A stretch of DNA of 64,000 nt from Hsuehochloa calcarea (Eukaryota > Streptophyta > Magnoliopsida > Poales > Poaceae), in contig CM070611.1 of NCBI GenBank assembly GCA_036346395.1, forward strand, positions 22,206,473 to 22,270,472, in the 5' to 3' direction. Positions 1 through 11,999 of this stretch are shown one piece after another. Each line of letters opens with the position of its first letter. Within the stretch, counting starts at the first letter, position 1. The position numbers were made by a program, and so were the translations under genes. The notes under the pieces were generated by a model that saw only the letters and a program-made list of their open reading frames with translations, ran no database searches and had not been told where the DNA came from.

Positions 1-353
1 TAATCATTCAAGGTTTGTTGGCTTTTTATTTGAAGTAATGAATTCAGTGATTCTTGTCATATTCTAATAGTTTGCTTGCTACTATCAAATATTCTTGTCA
101 TATTTTGTTTCAGTGAATTGCATGTGATTGTTCTGTCAGTCTAGCTAAGCAATTATATATATTTTTCTTTACTACGTATCCTATATTTAGGTTCAATGGG
201 TAACTTCTATTTGTTTATGTAATAATTGTGTACGTAACTTATATAGATAGCAAGTAAGCGAGATGGCAGAGGCACCATCTTCGCCGCCGTCAGCGACGTC
301 GCCGAATGCATCTGGATCTCCGATCAAGGTGGTACGCAAGCGAGATGGCAGAG
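1..353 (+). mobile_element. CACTA-1 internal fragment (intron end plus first coding exon)
   Basis: This stretch matches the end of the window (about 63460-63600), where the same sequence lies about 1.9 kb inside a CACTA left end. Both have the tract 'cttatatagatagcaag' followed by a start codon. The fragment stops at 354, where the LTR of element G1 begins. The left end of this CACTA element therefore lies upstream of the window. Positions 1-250 are AT-rich and non-coding and probably an intron, since an acceptor-like 'atag' precedes the coding part. Confidence 0.75.
263..353 (+). pseudogene. N-terminal exon of a CACTA-encoded protein, cut by an LTR insertion
   Basis: An open frame starts at the ATG at 263 and reads MAEAPSSPPSATSP..., rich in Ala, Ser and Pro and then basic (IKVVRKRDGR). 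It is cut after about 30 codons by the LTR at 354. The second CACTA copy has the same start at 63519 with most residues shared, and two copies conserving the start support a real coding exon. The function of this N-terminus is unknown. It could be the first exon of the gene whose later exons (24344-24804 and 32709-33918) lie beyond the insertions, since all are on the same strand and in order. That linkage is inferred. Confidence 0.5.
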
Positions 354-2531
354 TGTAATACCCCGAAGGTGATTCGGCTTATTAGAAGAAGTTTCGGAAG
401 AGGGAGCTAATCGAAAAACCAGAATCATCTTTTCACCGGGGGGTTTTCTGTGATTTCACGGCAACCTAAGCCTGGGCCACGGCCCAGGAGGGGCCCATGT
501 GGTGGCTGGCCATAAGGGGTTTCCCCCAAACCCTAAACTCCACATTTCTCTCCCCCTCCCCCCCTTTGGAGCCGCCGGCACCTTTCCCTATTGCTGTGTG
601 CTGCCTTGTATGTCGATTTTGGGTACGATGCGTTAGTTTTCTGTCCTGTCCATCTCTTAGAAAGTTGTAGGTATTGTTCTTAGCTTTCCACAGCCACCGA
701 GATCACGTGATTCCGCCTTACGGTTTAGGAGATATGATTTTTTTAGTGCGCGCTGTTCTGTCTGTCTGACGAGAAGGATCTGTCGGCTTGATCCTAGGTT
801 TTGATTTAGTTAGAGGCATTTTCAGAACCTCCACCCAAATAAGTTATTGTAGCCCTTTAAAGTATCTTTCAAAGCTGATAAATATCATCTCCATTGGATC
901 TGTATAATGAAAGTTATGATATTTTCTTTACCACTGTTTTGAATTCTGGGCAGATAAATGTTAGCGTTTTCATGTATTGTTAAGACTACTGTAGAGGCCG
1001 AATCTGGGGTTTTGCCCTTCTAGAGTTTTATTCTTGGGAATGTTAGCTTTCTTTTGGCACCAAGTTCAGGAAAATCCGATCTGTAGTTTGGGAGATATGA
1101 ATTTTTGATTGCGATCTGTTCAGTCTGCCTGAAAACTGGGGTCAGTAGGTTTGTCCCTCGGTTTTGTTCAAATTAGGGGCCGAATTAGAACCTTCACCCA
1201 ACTAAGTTATTGTAGTTATCGAATTTATATTTCGAAGTTGATAAGGATCATTCTCATTGGATCAGTAGGCTAAAAGTTACGCCGTTTTCTTTATTACTGA
1301 TCTGTATTCTGGAAAGACGTAGATGGGTTGTGTTTAACTGATAATTAGCCCTCTGTTTTGGCCGAATCAGGGGATTCCGTCAACTAATGTTTTGTAGCCT
1401 GATCAGTTAAGAATCAGTGAGCACTGGTTTCATGTCTTTTAGAGTTACAGACAATTAATGGTGAATTTTCTCGTACGACTGCCAGAAGTTAGGTAATCTG
1501 GACTTTTTGTGTAGAGGATCAAATTGAACCTTTTGTTTGGTTGGTTTGGTTAGAGATTGTGGGAGGCACGTGTAGCCTTTGTCGTACTCGGTTGTCCTCA
1601 TATCGATCATTTTATATTGTAGGCGGTGAAGCGGTGAGTGGAGGGTACCTCGATTACCTCCCAAACCGTGCAGTGTAGCGAGCAAGTAACTTGTATACTA
1701 TGATTGATGCATTATGTGATGTGTGAATGAATGATTATATTTGTCCGTATTTGTAGATGAATGCCATGTGTATCTTTTCATTTATGAGTACTATTCAATC
1801 TTGCCATGGGATCACATCATGACATGCATAAATTACCTTTGTAAGACCCATCAATTCCAGTATGGGCACTTGAAAATCCCATCAATTCCAGAATGGGTAC
1901 GTGAGTCCACCATTCCAATGTGGGCCACGTTACGTGAGTCCACCATTCCAATGTGGGCCACGTTGGAATACTGTATGAAACGTTCTTCATACGGTTACTT
2001 TAAGTGAACACCGACGGGTGTTTCACTCGCTATACCGGTATATGCTGCGATATGTCCAATTCCTTCAATGCATCATTTCACTTCATCCATTCATAAAGTT
2101 GTTTCCAATCAATGTTCAAGTTATGATTGTGATAAATTATTCATGGTATGTTTGATTGTTACATACAAGTACTTGCTTTGAGTCTTTGGCTCATTCTTGC
2201 TTTGTTGTTTTATTTAGGTAAATGACAAGGAAGAATGATCTCGTGGAAGGTAGTTCAACACGATGCACTCACTACCATAATCCAAATATTTTGAGAACTT
2301 TTATTGTCGTTATTTATGTCTTGTGTTGAATTGTAATAAGCCATTTTGGTCATAACTACCGTATCCCTCACGAATTGTTTATTTCCATTCCGTTGATTAA
2401 ACTTGATGATGAATCCTTGTTTCCGTATATCCTTATTAACTCCTTCACCTTGTCATGCGTTTTGATGTTATTATTCTAAAGAGTAGTGATTGTAGGTGAC
2501 ATCTTGACTTCCTTATAGTCAGGGTGTTACA
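354..2531 (+). repeat. G1 5' LTR
   Basis: 2178 bp, TG...CA ends, nearly identical to 20297-22459. It contains a 33-bp direct repeat (1899-1931 and 1932-1964) that is also present in the other LTR. No long conserved ORF: the short open frames are in non-coding LTR sequence. Confidence 0.88.
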
Positions 2532-2552
2532 GTTAGTATCGAGAGGAGCTTT
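2532..2552 (+). promoter_or_regulatory. G1 primer-binding site
   Basis: Directly after the LTR end, 'gttagtatcgagagg' resembles the initiator-Met-tRNA site TTGGTATCAGAGC. The copy at 22460 ('gattggtatcgagcgg') is closer, needing only a 2-base 'CA' restored inside ATCAGAG. This is the CAG-type loss seen throughout the window. Confidence 0.65.
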
Positions 2553-2755
2553 AGGTCCGTGGTTCATTCAAACATATTAAATTGACACCTTGTGCACATT
2601 AGGAGGGTTGGGTAAGCTGTTGCTTCCGCATTTCAATTGTGGTGACTCGGGTATTGAGTCGTTGTTAAATGGTGTTGTGCTATGATGTGTTAATCCATGA
2701 TATGATGTGATAACCTCTATCTATGAAATTATTCTATGATCATCATGAGATGATC

Positions 2756-2757
<2 letters not shown>

Positions 2758-2787
<30 letters not shown>
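2758..2787. repeat. (TA)n microsatellite in G1
   Basis: Uninterrupted TA dinucleotides. The duplicate internal copy has a longer run at about 22684-22725, so the two copies differ in repeat number. Confidence 0.95.
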
Positions 2788-2790
<3 letters not shown>

Positions 2791-4606
2791 TAATTGATTG
2801 CATTAGTTATGCGTTTCGCTAGCGGGCGTTGATCAGTTGAGTTCGTGGTTGATGTCCTGGGTTTTGCCAGGCTACACCACTGTTTGTAGTATGATATTAG
2901 AGAACTTCTTACCTCTGTTCCATAATCTCTGTATTGAGCATGAGCTCATTGATGAACTTGTTGCCTTTCTCGAACTGATATCTGGTTTCCTGGTTGTGGT
3001 TCCTGGCAGTTCGTGAATTCTTTTGAAATTGGGGTTTTAATGAAGAAGGCAAGCTCCAGCAGTTCTCTGATTCGTTCTTTGAAACAAATATTGCCCTTTC
3101 GACTATTGTGATATTTCTGCTCCACGTGAGCATAGTTCAAATGCAAGATTCCTCTTTTCACAAAAGACTTGTTTTACCCCTATTGGGAAATTTAACTCAT
3201 TCGTTCGTTTGGAATCTCGGTATTGGAAAACTTCTTTTGCAAGTTCTTTATCAAGTGTGTATTGATCTTGCATATTTCTCTTGAGTCGCTTTAGTAAGTC
3301 GTTCTCTTCCTTGATTTTGAATTTGACAAATTCTTGTCAGTGGCGATTGATGAATTTCTCTTGGGTTCATGATTTTGGTAGACGAGTTTAAAAGGCCTTT
3401 AATGGTACTCCAAAAACATTATTGTTTTTGATTGTCGAATTGCTTTTACTACGAATGATCTTTGTAAATTGGCAACATTGATATTTTCATGGTTGTTCTT
3501 TCTTTCTCATTGGAAAAGAGCGACTCATTTACTCGTTTGATGGTTTGCCTAATGAGAATTCTTGTTGCAAGTTCGTTAACACGAGAAAGCTTTGGCTCAA
3601 TGTATTCCTTTTGGAACCCTCTCGCTTGTTGAAATTTGATGCATCTCTTTTACGAAAAAAGCGTTAAAACTCTTTTGGAGTGCTTGGTTATGCTTAAGTC
3701 GGGGGTTGTACCCAAACAAAGATTGTGGGCTACGGGTTTCTATTAGACCCTATTTGTTTTTCAAAATAGTTTCTTGCCTTTACATTCTTTGAGCTCTCAT
3801 TGCTGTTTGTGAACGTTATTTTTGACAAGATCGATCTCCTTATGTTAGCCCTATCTCTCTTGTTGATAAGGGCAGCTCGGTTATCCGTTTGACAGTTCGG
3901 AGAATGAAAATTTCCTTTCACAAAGTTCATTGAAGAAATTTTGACTATGTTCATTTCTTTGGAATATTTGGAGTGTTGGAGTTTAGAACCTCCCTTTGGA
4001 AAAGAAAAGTGTCGAAACCCCCTTTCTCTAGAGTTTTGAAGTGCTGGGTGTGACGTTTGTTCAACTTTGTGGTTTTCGTGCGAATTCTTTTCTAGAACAA
4101 GTTGTAATTATAATTCCATGTGATCTTTGAAAATTTTATGACCCGATTTATCATGTTTCCTTTAGAAGGTTTATTGACACGATCAGTAATGTGAGAGTAA
4201 GGTTGATTCTTTTGTAGAGAAAGAAGTTTGACCACCTTCTTGATGTTTCCAAAATGATTCAATTTCGAGTTTTGTGTTCATGACCTATTGGAGGTCCCAG
4301 TTTATTATGATAAACGAAGTTTGCCACGTAAAACGATTTGTGCAGAGTTATAATGGTTCTTCAGTGATGCGATCGTTTTGATCTTGAATGATCATTGTTC
4401 TTATCTGTAAAGATCCGACATTCTCTTCTTGTGAGGCTCATGTTTTCAATTGTGGACTCCACCTATGTTCAATGAGTTCATTGCGTAATTGGTTTTCCTC
4501 TTGGTTCTGTGTTCACTGCGAGTGGTAAGCAATTCTCTAGTTGGTGAAGATCGTTTCTATTTGCCTCTTCTTTTGAGAAAGAATCAACCCATTCTTTCCA
4601 CGTGGG

Positions 4607-4611
4607 TCTTT
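4607..4611. repeat. G2 target-site duplication (left)
   Basis: TCTTT immediately before the LTR, identical to 17914-17918. A perfect 5-bp duplication marks a simple integration. Confidence 0.93.
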
Positions 4612-7600
4612 TGTGAGACCCCGGTTTATCCGACTTGTAATGCTTAACCACCCATTCGGTCCTAGCATCACAAAGCAGATAATCCGAGACTCGAGACATG
4701 TATACTTCCCAGAGTGCAGTATACACACCTCTTTACAAAGTTCATGCATCAATTCAATTCATTCACATAGAGCCGAAACAAAAACAACAATCCAGAAGAT
4801 AACATAAACAAAGGATAGTCATTACAAAAGAGAGGCCAACCGGCCAAATGACAAATACATAAAGAAATTTAACAGCGGAACCAAAAGTGCCATAAGATGG
4901 CTATAAAACAAAAGAGCCAATCAGTGTGCCTTTAACCCACAAGGCAACCGACCGACCGCCAAAGCTAGTCGTCGAATCCACAAAGCACAACTCACAAAAG
5001 TGAGGCCCTTGGGGCTCACCTTCTTCCTCTGCAAACAAAAGCGACCAAACAAAAATCGGGTGAGTACTTTGAATGTACTACTTAAGATATATAAGAATGA
5101 TAACAGATCTATGCAATAACTACATGCAAGCTTATTTAAGTGGAGCAGGTTAGGACTCAAATTTTTAAGCATAAAGCAAGTTTTATTTGCAATAATGTAA
5201 TAGATCAAAGGCAATTTTGCAATCTGATTTTATTTGATGAAAACAGTAGTAATCAAGTAGCAACAACAGTAAAACAGTCCTGGGAGTGACTAACCCAATA
5301 GCCACCACAATAGCATGAATTGCCCATTCATGCCAACCATGTCAAGTTTTAATTTTAAAAACAAAAACAGTTGTTGAAGCCTAGATCTTGCGGGAAATCA
5401 CCAAGCGTGTCCACAACCTAGGACGAGGCTATTCGAATAGATTTATCCCTGCAGGGTGTACCAACTTACCCACACGCCAGACCGCCTTTTTGCCAAGCTA
5501 TTAAGCACACTTCCTTAGGTATGCCGGCACGGCAAAGTCCTACGAGACGTTTCCAATATTATGTATTACCTTCGAGTCGCCCGTATGGATAGAAACCCAT
5601 ACGTTGTGTCGGGGTCGTGGCCCAGCCTCGGACATCTACCCGTCACGGGTAAAGCCTTGGACAACTGCGACGCCCCTCGAGGTGGAGAGCCTACCCGGAA
5701 TCTCCACCACCGCACTCCCACACAAGAACACCGAGAACACATATCATGTTTCACACAACACACACAACGCTCCTCCTGCGACTCGGAGATAACACACTCC
5801 AAAGTACTAGGTCAAGAGGGGTCCCATATAACCCTCATGTGGTTAGTACGCAAAAGTACTTGGATCAGTGGCGCAAGCAACATTTTCGGTCCTTAGGGAC
5901 CTGGGCACCTTTCCTTGTCACACCCAACAATCACACCAACATGCCATTGTGCCCAAGTCAAATCATTTTGTTTCATTTTCGGTTTTTACAAAACAAAAGC
6001 ATAAGGTGCTGAACCAAAAATAAACAAAATGATTTGTGTGATCAAGGTCATCGACTAAGTCGATAACCGCCCAATTCTACCGGTAGCTAAGCATTTCTAA
6101 GCATGACATCGCAAAGGCAGTAAAAGAGCATAATTAAATCACCGGGCTCTAATTCACCAGCGATGATAATAACTTATGGTTGTGGCAGGGGATAACATTT
6201 TAATGGCAACAATGCATTAGGAATAGCTACCTCTAAACAGGGCAAAAATAATTGGACACAAAAGCAATGCATACATATAATTTGTAAACAAGATATTAGA
6301 CTTTGAAAGTAATGGGACATTTATGATCAAATATCTTGCACTCGCTTGTTGTGGGTCAAGGTGTTCTTGAGGATCAACAATATTATGAATGTGCTCTTCG
6401 GATCCTAACGAGAAAGCAAAAAGCAACCGATAAGAACGAATAAAATACAAAGACTCAACAGTAAACTCCCTCCAAAAATTCTAAAATTTTTACAGTAGCA
6501 AGGTCTTGATTTATAATGAATTTAGCAACAAGAACCAATTGATTTGGATTCTTAATGCCAAAGATATGACCAAAACAATTTTGCTCAGCTTTTACAAATC
6601 AAAAATACTACTATTCATTAGCAAAATTTTCTGGAGCTATACTGAGGTTGGAAACATTTTTAACTTAAAGATGAGTTAGAAACATAACCAACAAAATTTG
6701 AATCAACCGAAAAGGATTTGAAATGAATTAGTTATGCATTTTACAAGTTATCACATTTTTGGTTGATAAATAAATCCTCTCGAAATTCGAAATTCCAAAT
6801 GGCGTGGCGAACACGGGGCGTTGATCCCGGATCCAACGGCCCAAGCTCAGCTGACGCCTTGTGAAACCTCAAACGTCAACCGTTGGATGCGGATCCAGCG
6901 GTTCGCGTGGCCTAGGCGTTCGGTGGTCGAACGCTCACGCGCACGCCGAAGCCGTGGATCTGGGATCCGGCGGTCCACGTGGATCCGGGGTTGTGGGTCG
7001 AGCGTTCGTTCCGATCTGCACCGTTGATCTTGGATCCAACGGACCACGGACCGAGGCGCGCGACAGACTCAATTCTTCGGCGCGATCCCGAGCCGCAGAT
7101 CTTAGGATCGACGGTCCAAAATGACGCACGTTCAAACCATCGTCCTGTTTTCGTCCGGCAAAAATGTCGGAGGAGAACGGCTCGCCGCCGGCGGCTCGCA
7201 GCGCGGTGCGAGCAAACGCTAAAACGAGTCCTTAATACTCTTGCGCACACAATGGTACCAGCGGCGTTAGCTGCGGTGGTCAGAACGCCGACAGCCGAGA
7301 GAACCGAGGTGAGCAAAATGACCGAAAACGAAAAAACGCAAACGGCTCAGCTGCGGTCCAAGGGAGCGAGTGACAAACAACTAGGGACTAAATAGAGGTT
7401 ACCTGAGCGCAAAGGATGCACCGAGAAGAGTCGAAGCTGCTCGGGCGAAGAAGAAAGGCGATTTCGCCAAAAGGGGAAGTCCAAATTGAGTTGCTCTCTT
7501 CATCAAAGGCAAAATTGATGAGGGTTAATACTCTATGAGATGCCAAATGGCGAGGAAGCAAGGGTTTTGAAGAGAAGGCCCGGAACACCACTTTCACCGA

Positions 7601-8630
7601 AGAGGTTGGAGCTCCAACAATGGTGGCCGAGAGAAAATTCACGAAGGAGCTCACTCGGTGCACTAGCAGTGGTACTGAAGCTCAAGGGCGTTCAAAGGAT
7701 GCTAAGGAAGCCTCGGGTAGAGTCTTATAGGCGGAGGAGCAAGAGGGGAGCAACGGCAAGAAAATGGCTTTCTTGTGTCTTGAGGTCGGCCGAGGCGACG
7801 AGGCGAGTAACCGCAGAGAGAGGCGGCGTGGGCGGCGGACGGAGCAATAATGCGTGAGCCGTTGGCCAAAAGGAGACGCGACTGGGCTCTGCCGAAGTGT
7901 CTTGTGCGCGCCAAAGATGTTGACCGGCCGAACTCGCGAAAGCGGAGGAAGACGACGAACGGCGGCCGTTGGATTTAATCGGACGGTGCAATAGATCGGT
8001 TCGATTTAAGCGATTGAACGCCGCTCAATCTGGACCGTGCGATCTTGATCCAACGGCTCACAAATCGAGCGATCGCGTACGGTCTTGCGTTAGTTGGTTC
8101 GACCGAGTTAAGTGGCTCGAGCCCGAGTCGGTTCGAACGAGAACGATGCAAACCCTTTAGAATTTGAATTTTAAACGTCTGATTTTTGAGGAATTATTTG
8201 AGATAGCAAACAAACTCCAAAATTTATGAAATTTTAACTGGAGCTTGCTGACAGCAGGAGGAACCTCCATAAAATTTTCAGAGATTTTCATGTACTGAAT
8301 TATTCTCCAGAAATTCCAGAAGAGGGGAAAATAGGGTTTGACCAGTTTGACTTGCCTCCAAAATTACTAATTAATTTCTGAAAATTATGAAATAATCCTG
8401 AGGTGTTAAACATCACTCCTTGGTCCAAAGAAAATTATTTCAGAGATTGGGCACAAGATTTTCATGAAGGAGGTTTATGACTTGAGTTTAATTGGGAAAT
8501 TTAGAGTTTGAATTCCACCAATTAAAGAAAGAGGTTTCAAACATCTGTAACAATACATGAGGTAGCAAAAGTTTTAATTTATCCTCATTTTTATTACATT
8601 TGAAACATAAACCCAATTTGGGATGTTACA
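4612..8630 (-). repeat. G2 3' LTR
   Basis: 4019 bp, TGTGAGACC...GATGTTACA as read on +, matched along its length by 13882-17913. It includes a GC-rich block (about 6820-7400 and 7500-8110) inside an otherwise AT-rich LTR. GATCCAACGG/CCGTTGGATC inverted motifs recur at 6830-7130 and 7960-8060. The open frames in the GC block (such as 6979-7395) lie inside the LTR and are not supported as genes. Confidence 0.93.
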
Positions 8631-8641
8631 AAACCTCCCCT
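8631..8641 (-). promoter_or_regulatory. G2 polypurine tract
   Basis: On the minus strand, AGGGGAGGTTT sits directly against the 3' LTR. This is the expected plus-strand primer. Confidence 0.88.
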
Positions 8642-8667
8642 TACAAAAATCTCGTCCGAGATTTGGC

Positions 8668-8830
8668 TCACTCAGCAAAGAAAGATGGATAGTCCGCACG
8701 GAGGCGATCTTCCCTTTCCCAAGTAGCCTCATCCTCGGAATGATTCGACCACCGAACTTTAAGGAACTTGATGGCACGATTCCTCGTCCTTCGTTCACCT
8801 CTTCAAGGATGCGACAGGTGCTCCTTGTAG
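8668..8830 (-). pseudogene. Chromodomain-like C-terminus of G2 polyprotein
   Basis: The minus strand reads ...IKFLKVRWSNHSEDEATW, then a Glu/Arg-rich stretch and YPSFFAE, with a stop at 8668-8670, about 27 bp before the PPT. The aromatic and acidic pattern (VRWSNHSEDEATWE) is typical of the chromodomain-like tail of plant chromoviral integrases, which directs integration to heterochromatin. Upstream the frame is broken (about 8830-8840), so it is detached from the integrase as read. A group II chromodomain lacking some classical aromatic residues is likely but was not tested. Confidence 0.75.
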
Positions 8831-8899
8831 GTCAAATCTTCACGAACATCAAGAGTTTCCAACGGAGCTTCCTCGGTTGGAACACGGAGACACTTCTTT

Positions 8900-10093
8900 A
8901 GTTGGGACACATGGAAAACATCATGTACCCTTCAAGTGCGGTGGCAATTCCAACTTATAGGCAGCAGTCCCTTTCTTCTCGATAACACGGTAAGGACCGA
9001 CATATCGAGGAGCTAACTTGCCCTTGACGCCAAACGGCGATGGCCCTTCAAAGGAGAGACTTTGAGATAAACAAAATCATTGGGCTCAAAGCGTAATTCA
9101 CGACGACGGCGATCCGCATAGCTCTTTTGCCTGGATTGAGTGTGCGCAAGCGATCACGAATAAGTGGACTTGACTCTCGGCCTCATCGATCGAGTCCGGG
9201 CCAAAGAAAGGTCTTCGCCCGTCTCAGACCAATTCAACGGGTTCTGCACTTTCTCCGTATAAGGCCTCGAAGGGTGACATGCCGAGGCGGCACGAAAGCT
9301 GTTGTTGTAGGAAAACTTCGGCAAATGGCAAGCATTTCTCCCAATTCTTTCCATAGGAGAGAACACAAGCACGAGCATGTCTTCCAACACTTGGTTGACT
9401 CTTTCATCGGCCATCGGTTTGAGGATGATATCTTTGAATCGAAGAAAGACGAGTGCCCATAGCTCCTGCGGACCATGCCAAAACCGGAGGTAAATAGTGA
9501 ACCACGGTCAGAAATGATCGTTTTTGGCACACCATACATGCTTACAATCCTAGAGACGTAGAGCTCAGCTAGACGATCGGCACGAAGCTTGGTCTTGACT
9601 GGAAGAAAATGTGCCACTTTGGTTAATCGATCAATAATTACCCGGATAGCATCATTCCCCTTTTGTGGCGTGGGCGGACGGTGATGAAGTCCATCCCGAT
9701 CGAATCCCACTTCCATTCGGAATAGGCAAAGGCTGAAGCAAGCCTGCTGGACGCTGATGCTCGGCCTTGACACGACGACACACGTCGCACTCCAAGAACG
9801 ACCTTCGCGATCTCCTCTTCATTCGGGTCCACCAAAATCTCGACGGAGATCTTGATACATCTTTGTGGCCGGGATGGATAGACAAAGGCGAATCATGGGC
9901 CTCGCGGAGAATCAAATCCGCAGTTCCATGTCCTTTGGAACCACAAAGTATTGCCGAACCTTACAACACCATGCTCATCCTCAGAGAAGCACTTGGCTGT
10001 TCCGTTCTTGACATTTTCCTTGATGCGGCTTATTCCAGCATCCGATTGCTGAGCGACCTTAATCCAATCTACCAAGGTTGGTTGCACAACCAA
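8900..10093 (-). pseudogene. G2 integrase (frameshifted)
   Basis: Reading 5' to 3' on the minus strand: the zinc-binding region (VVRFGNTLWF, then LREAHDSPLSIHPG and CDVCRRVKAEHQRPAG) is at about 9740-10020, followed by the catalytic core with WDSIGMDFI, VIIDRLTKVAHFLPVK and TIISDRGSLFTS down to 9234. The first two catalytic acids are visible: the Asp of GMDFI or IDRLTK, and the Asp of SDRG. The Glu helix region is broken. At least three frame changes occur (near 9650-9780 and below 9234). The C-terminal part, down to about 8900, is in other frames. Function in an intact relative: inserts the cDNA into the host chromosome. Confidence 0.85.
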
Positions 10094-10700
10094 GGCGTGA
10101 GGGAACCACGCTCAACCAAACCTAAGTTGAGATCTGAAATTCCTCCGAAGGGTGGGTTGACATCCACGAGCAACAAGGCATTGCAATGTCGCTTTGCGAT
10201 CGAGCGCATCGGCAACGGCGTTAGCCTTGCCGGATGGTAGTGAATACCCATGTCATAATCTTTGACCAACTCCAACCATCTCTTTTGCACGAGGTTCGGA
10301 TCTGGTTGGGTGAACAAATACTTTAGGCTTTTGTGATCCGAATACACTTCACAGCGATTCTGATTAGGTAATGTCGCCAAATCTTAAGTGCATGAATCCA
10401 GCGGACCAATTCCAAGTCATGGGTAGGGTAGTTGAGTTCATGAGGTCTCAATTGCCTTTATGCATAGGCCACTACCTTGCCTTCTTGCATAAGGACACAA
10501 CCGAGTCCTCGGCGAGAAGCATCGCAAAGATATCGAAACTTGATGAATATCGGGAAGAACAAGGGCGGGAGCGGTGGTCAAGCGCTTCTTGAGTACTTGG
10601 AAGCTTTCCTCACAAGCATCGGACCACAAGAACTTCTTGTCCTTCTTGAGCAACTCCGTCGCCGGCCGCGATCTTGGAAGTTCTCGATAAAGCGGCGATA
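10069..10700 (-). pseudogene. G2 RT connection and RNase H (frameshifted)
   Basis: KKFLWSDACEESFQVLKKRL and TTAPALVLPD (about 10540-10640) form the RT thumb/RNase H junction. EVYSDHKSLKYLFTQPDPNL and QKRWLELVKDYDMGIHYHPA (about 10240-10360) form the RNase H end. The expected frame between them is disrupted near 10440-10530. RNase H would degrade the RNA template during reverse transcription. Confidence 0.85.
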
Positions 10701-10827
10701 ATATCCGCTAAACCAAGAAAACTTCGCGCCGATTCATCAAGTAGGTGACACCAGAAAGAACATCGCGATCTTGCTAGGATCAGCGGCTCGCCTCTGCTGA
10801 AAGAACATGACCGGAAGGCCACTTCCT

Positions 10828-11385
10828 TCAACGAGTAAGCGCACTTACCGAACTTTGCATACGGTGGTGCTCACGGAAGCTTGCTAACACGAGCCTCAGA
10901 TGCTCATCATGTTCCTCATCGTTCTTAGAATAGATAAGAATATCATCGATGAAGACCACCACAAACTTATCCAAATACTCCATGAATACCGAATTCATGA
11001 GGTTCATGAACAAGGCGGGAGCATTGGTTAAGCCAAATGACATGACGGTATACTCATACAAGCCATAGCGAGTAGAGAAAGCCGTCTTTGGAATATCCTC
11101 GGGTCGTATCCGAACTTGATGATATCCCATTCTCAAATCAATCTTGGAGAATACTCGGGCTCCAGTTAATTGATCAAAGAGATCATCAATGCGGGGCAAT
11201 GGATACTTGTTCTTTACCGTTACCTCATTAAGCGGACGGTAGTCAACGCACATGCGCAAAGTATTGTCTTTCTTCTTTACGAAGATTGCAGGACAACCCC
11301 ACGGAGATGAGCTAGGGCGAATGAAACCTTTTTCTTGCAGCTCATTCAGTTGCTTCTTCAACTCCACCAACTCGTTCGGTGGCAT
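10828..11385 (-). pseudogene. G2 reverse transcriptase domain
   Basis: 185 codons of continuous Ty3-type RT: ELQEKGFIRPSSSPWGCPAI, MCVDYRPLNEVTVKNKYPLP, SKIDLRMGYHQVRI, FGLTNAPALFMNLMN and the catalytic VVFIDDILIYSK. The motif is F-I-D-D, the usual Ty3 variant. The frame is lost at both ends. It copies element RNA into cDNA in virus-like particles. This is the best-preserved domain of G2. Confidence 0.93.
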
Positions 11386-11589
11386 CCGATAATGCCTCTT
11401 TGAAATAGGCGATCAGGAACCAACTCAATGACAAACTCTAGGTCTCGGTGGTGGCATCCTGGAAGAGCTTGGGAAAGACATCAACGGCCACGAACCGTGG
11501 GGACTTCACTAATATCTAGAGTGGGCTTCGCTTCAAGCGCGAAAAGATGCGGACCTAGCAGCTTCGGCGAAAAGCGAACCTGCTCGCCG

Positions 11590-11800
11590 GAAGGACTAGA
11601 TAGAGAGACACACTTCTTGGCGCAATCGATTTGTCCCTTATGCTGAGACAACCAATCCATACCAAGAATTACATCTAGACTTGCCGAATGGAGGAGGATA
11701 AGATTCGCAAGGAATCTTACTCCCTCGATCTCAATTGGGACATCCCTACACTCAGATTCACCCTCACTCGAACCGGAGAGCGAATGAGCAAAGGGACCAA
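11590..11800 (-). pseudogene. G2 retropepsin-like protease, C-terminal part
   Basis: The minus strand around 11603-11680 reads LDVILGMDWLSQHKGQID followed by CAKK, the conserved C-terminal signature of plant Ty3 aspartic proteases (ILGMDWL). The N-terminal active-site D-S/T-G lies further upstream (about 11800-11990), and I could not place it with confidence because of frame breaks. It processes the gag-pol polyprotein. Confidence 0.78.
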
Positions 11801-11999
11801 CAATGGAGTAAAGAGGAGCTCACTAATAGCGAGAAAAGACTCGAAACAAAAGAATGAGATGCTCTGAATCAAACAAAGCGAGAGCGAGAATGATAGTTAG
11901 CGGAAAGTGTACCCGGACGGCGCCGGGTGCCTCTGTGCCTCCTCTGCGGAGATGAGGTTGACGCGACCACTACCCACGCCTTGGGTAGTAGGGACTATC

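Larger units (their letters stand above)
2532..4611 (+). other. G1 internal domain, left part, non-coding
   Basis: No ORF with recognisable homology. A (TA)n run sits at 2758-2787. From about 3180 onward, decayed repeats about 330-350 bp apart can be seen: near 3191, 3522 and 3874 the pattern 'GACTCATT-ACTCGTTTG' is followed about 50 bp later by 'TTGCAAGTTCGTTAACA'. The region ends at the G2 insertion, with TSD TCTTT at 4607-4611. Confidence 0.75.

Noticed and set aside
1741..2007. 88-codon open frame present in both G1 LTRs
   Set aside because: It spans the 33-bp direct repeat inside an LTR. The two LTRs are recent copies, so sharing is not evidence of coding.
6979..7395. 138-codon open frame in a GC-rich block
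   Set aside because: It lies wholly inside a G2 LTR. The frame changes in the other LTR copy (near 16122-16502), and the residue composition is that of out-of-frame GC-rich DNA.
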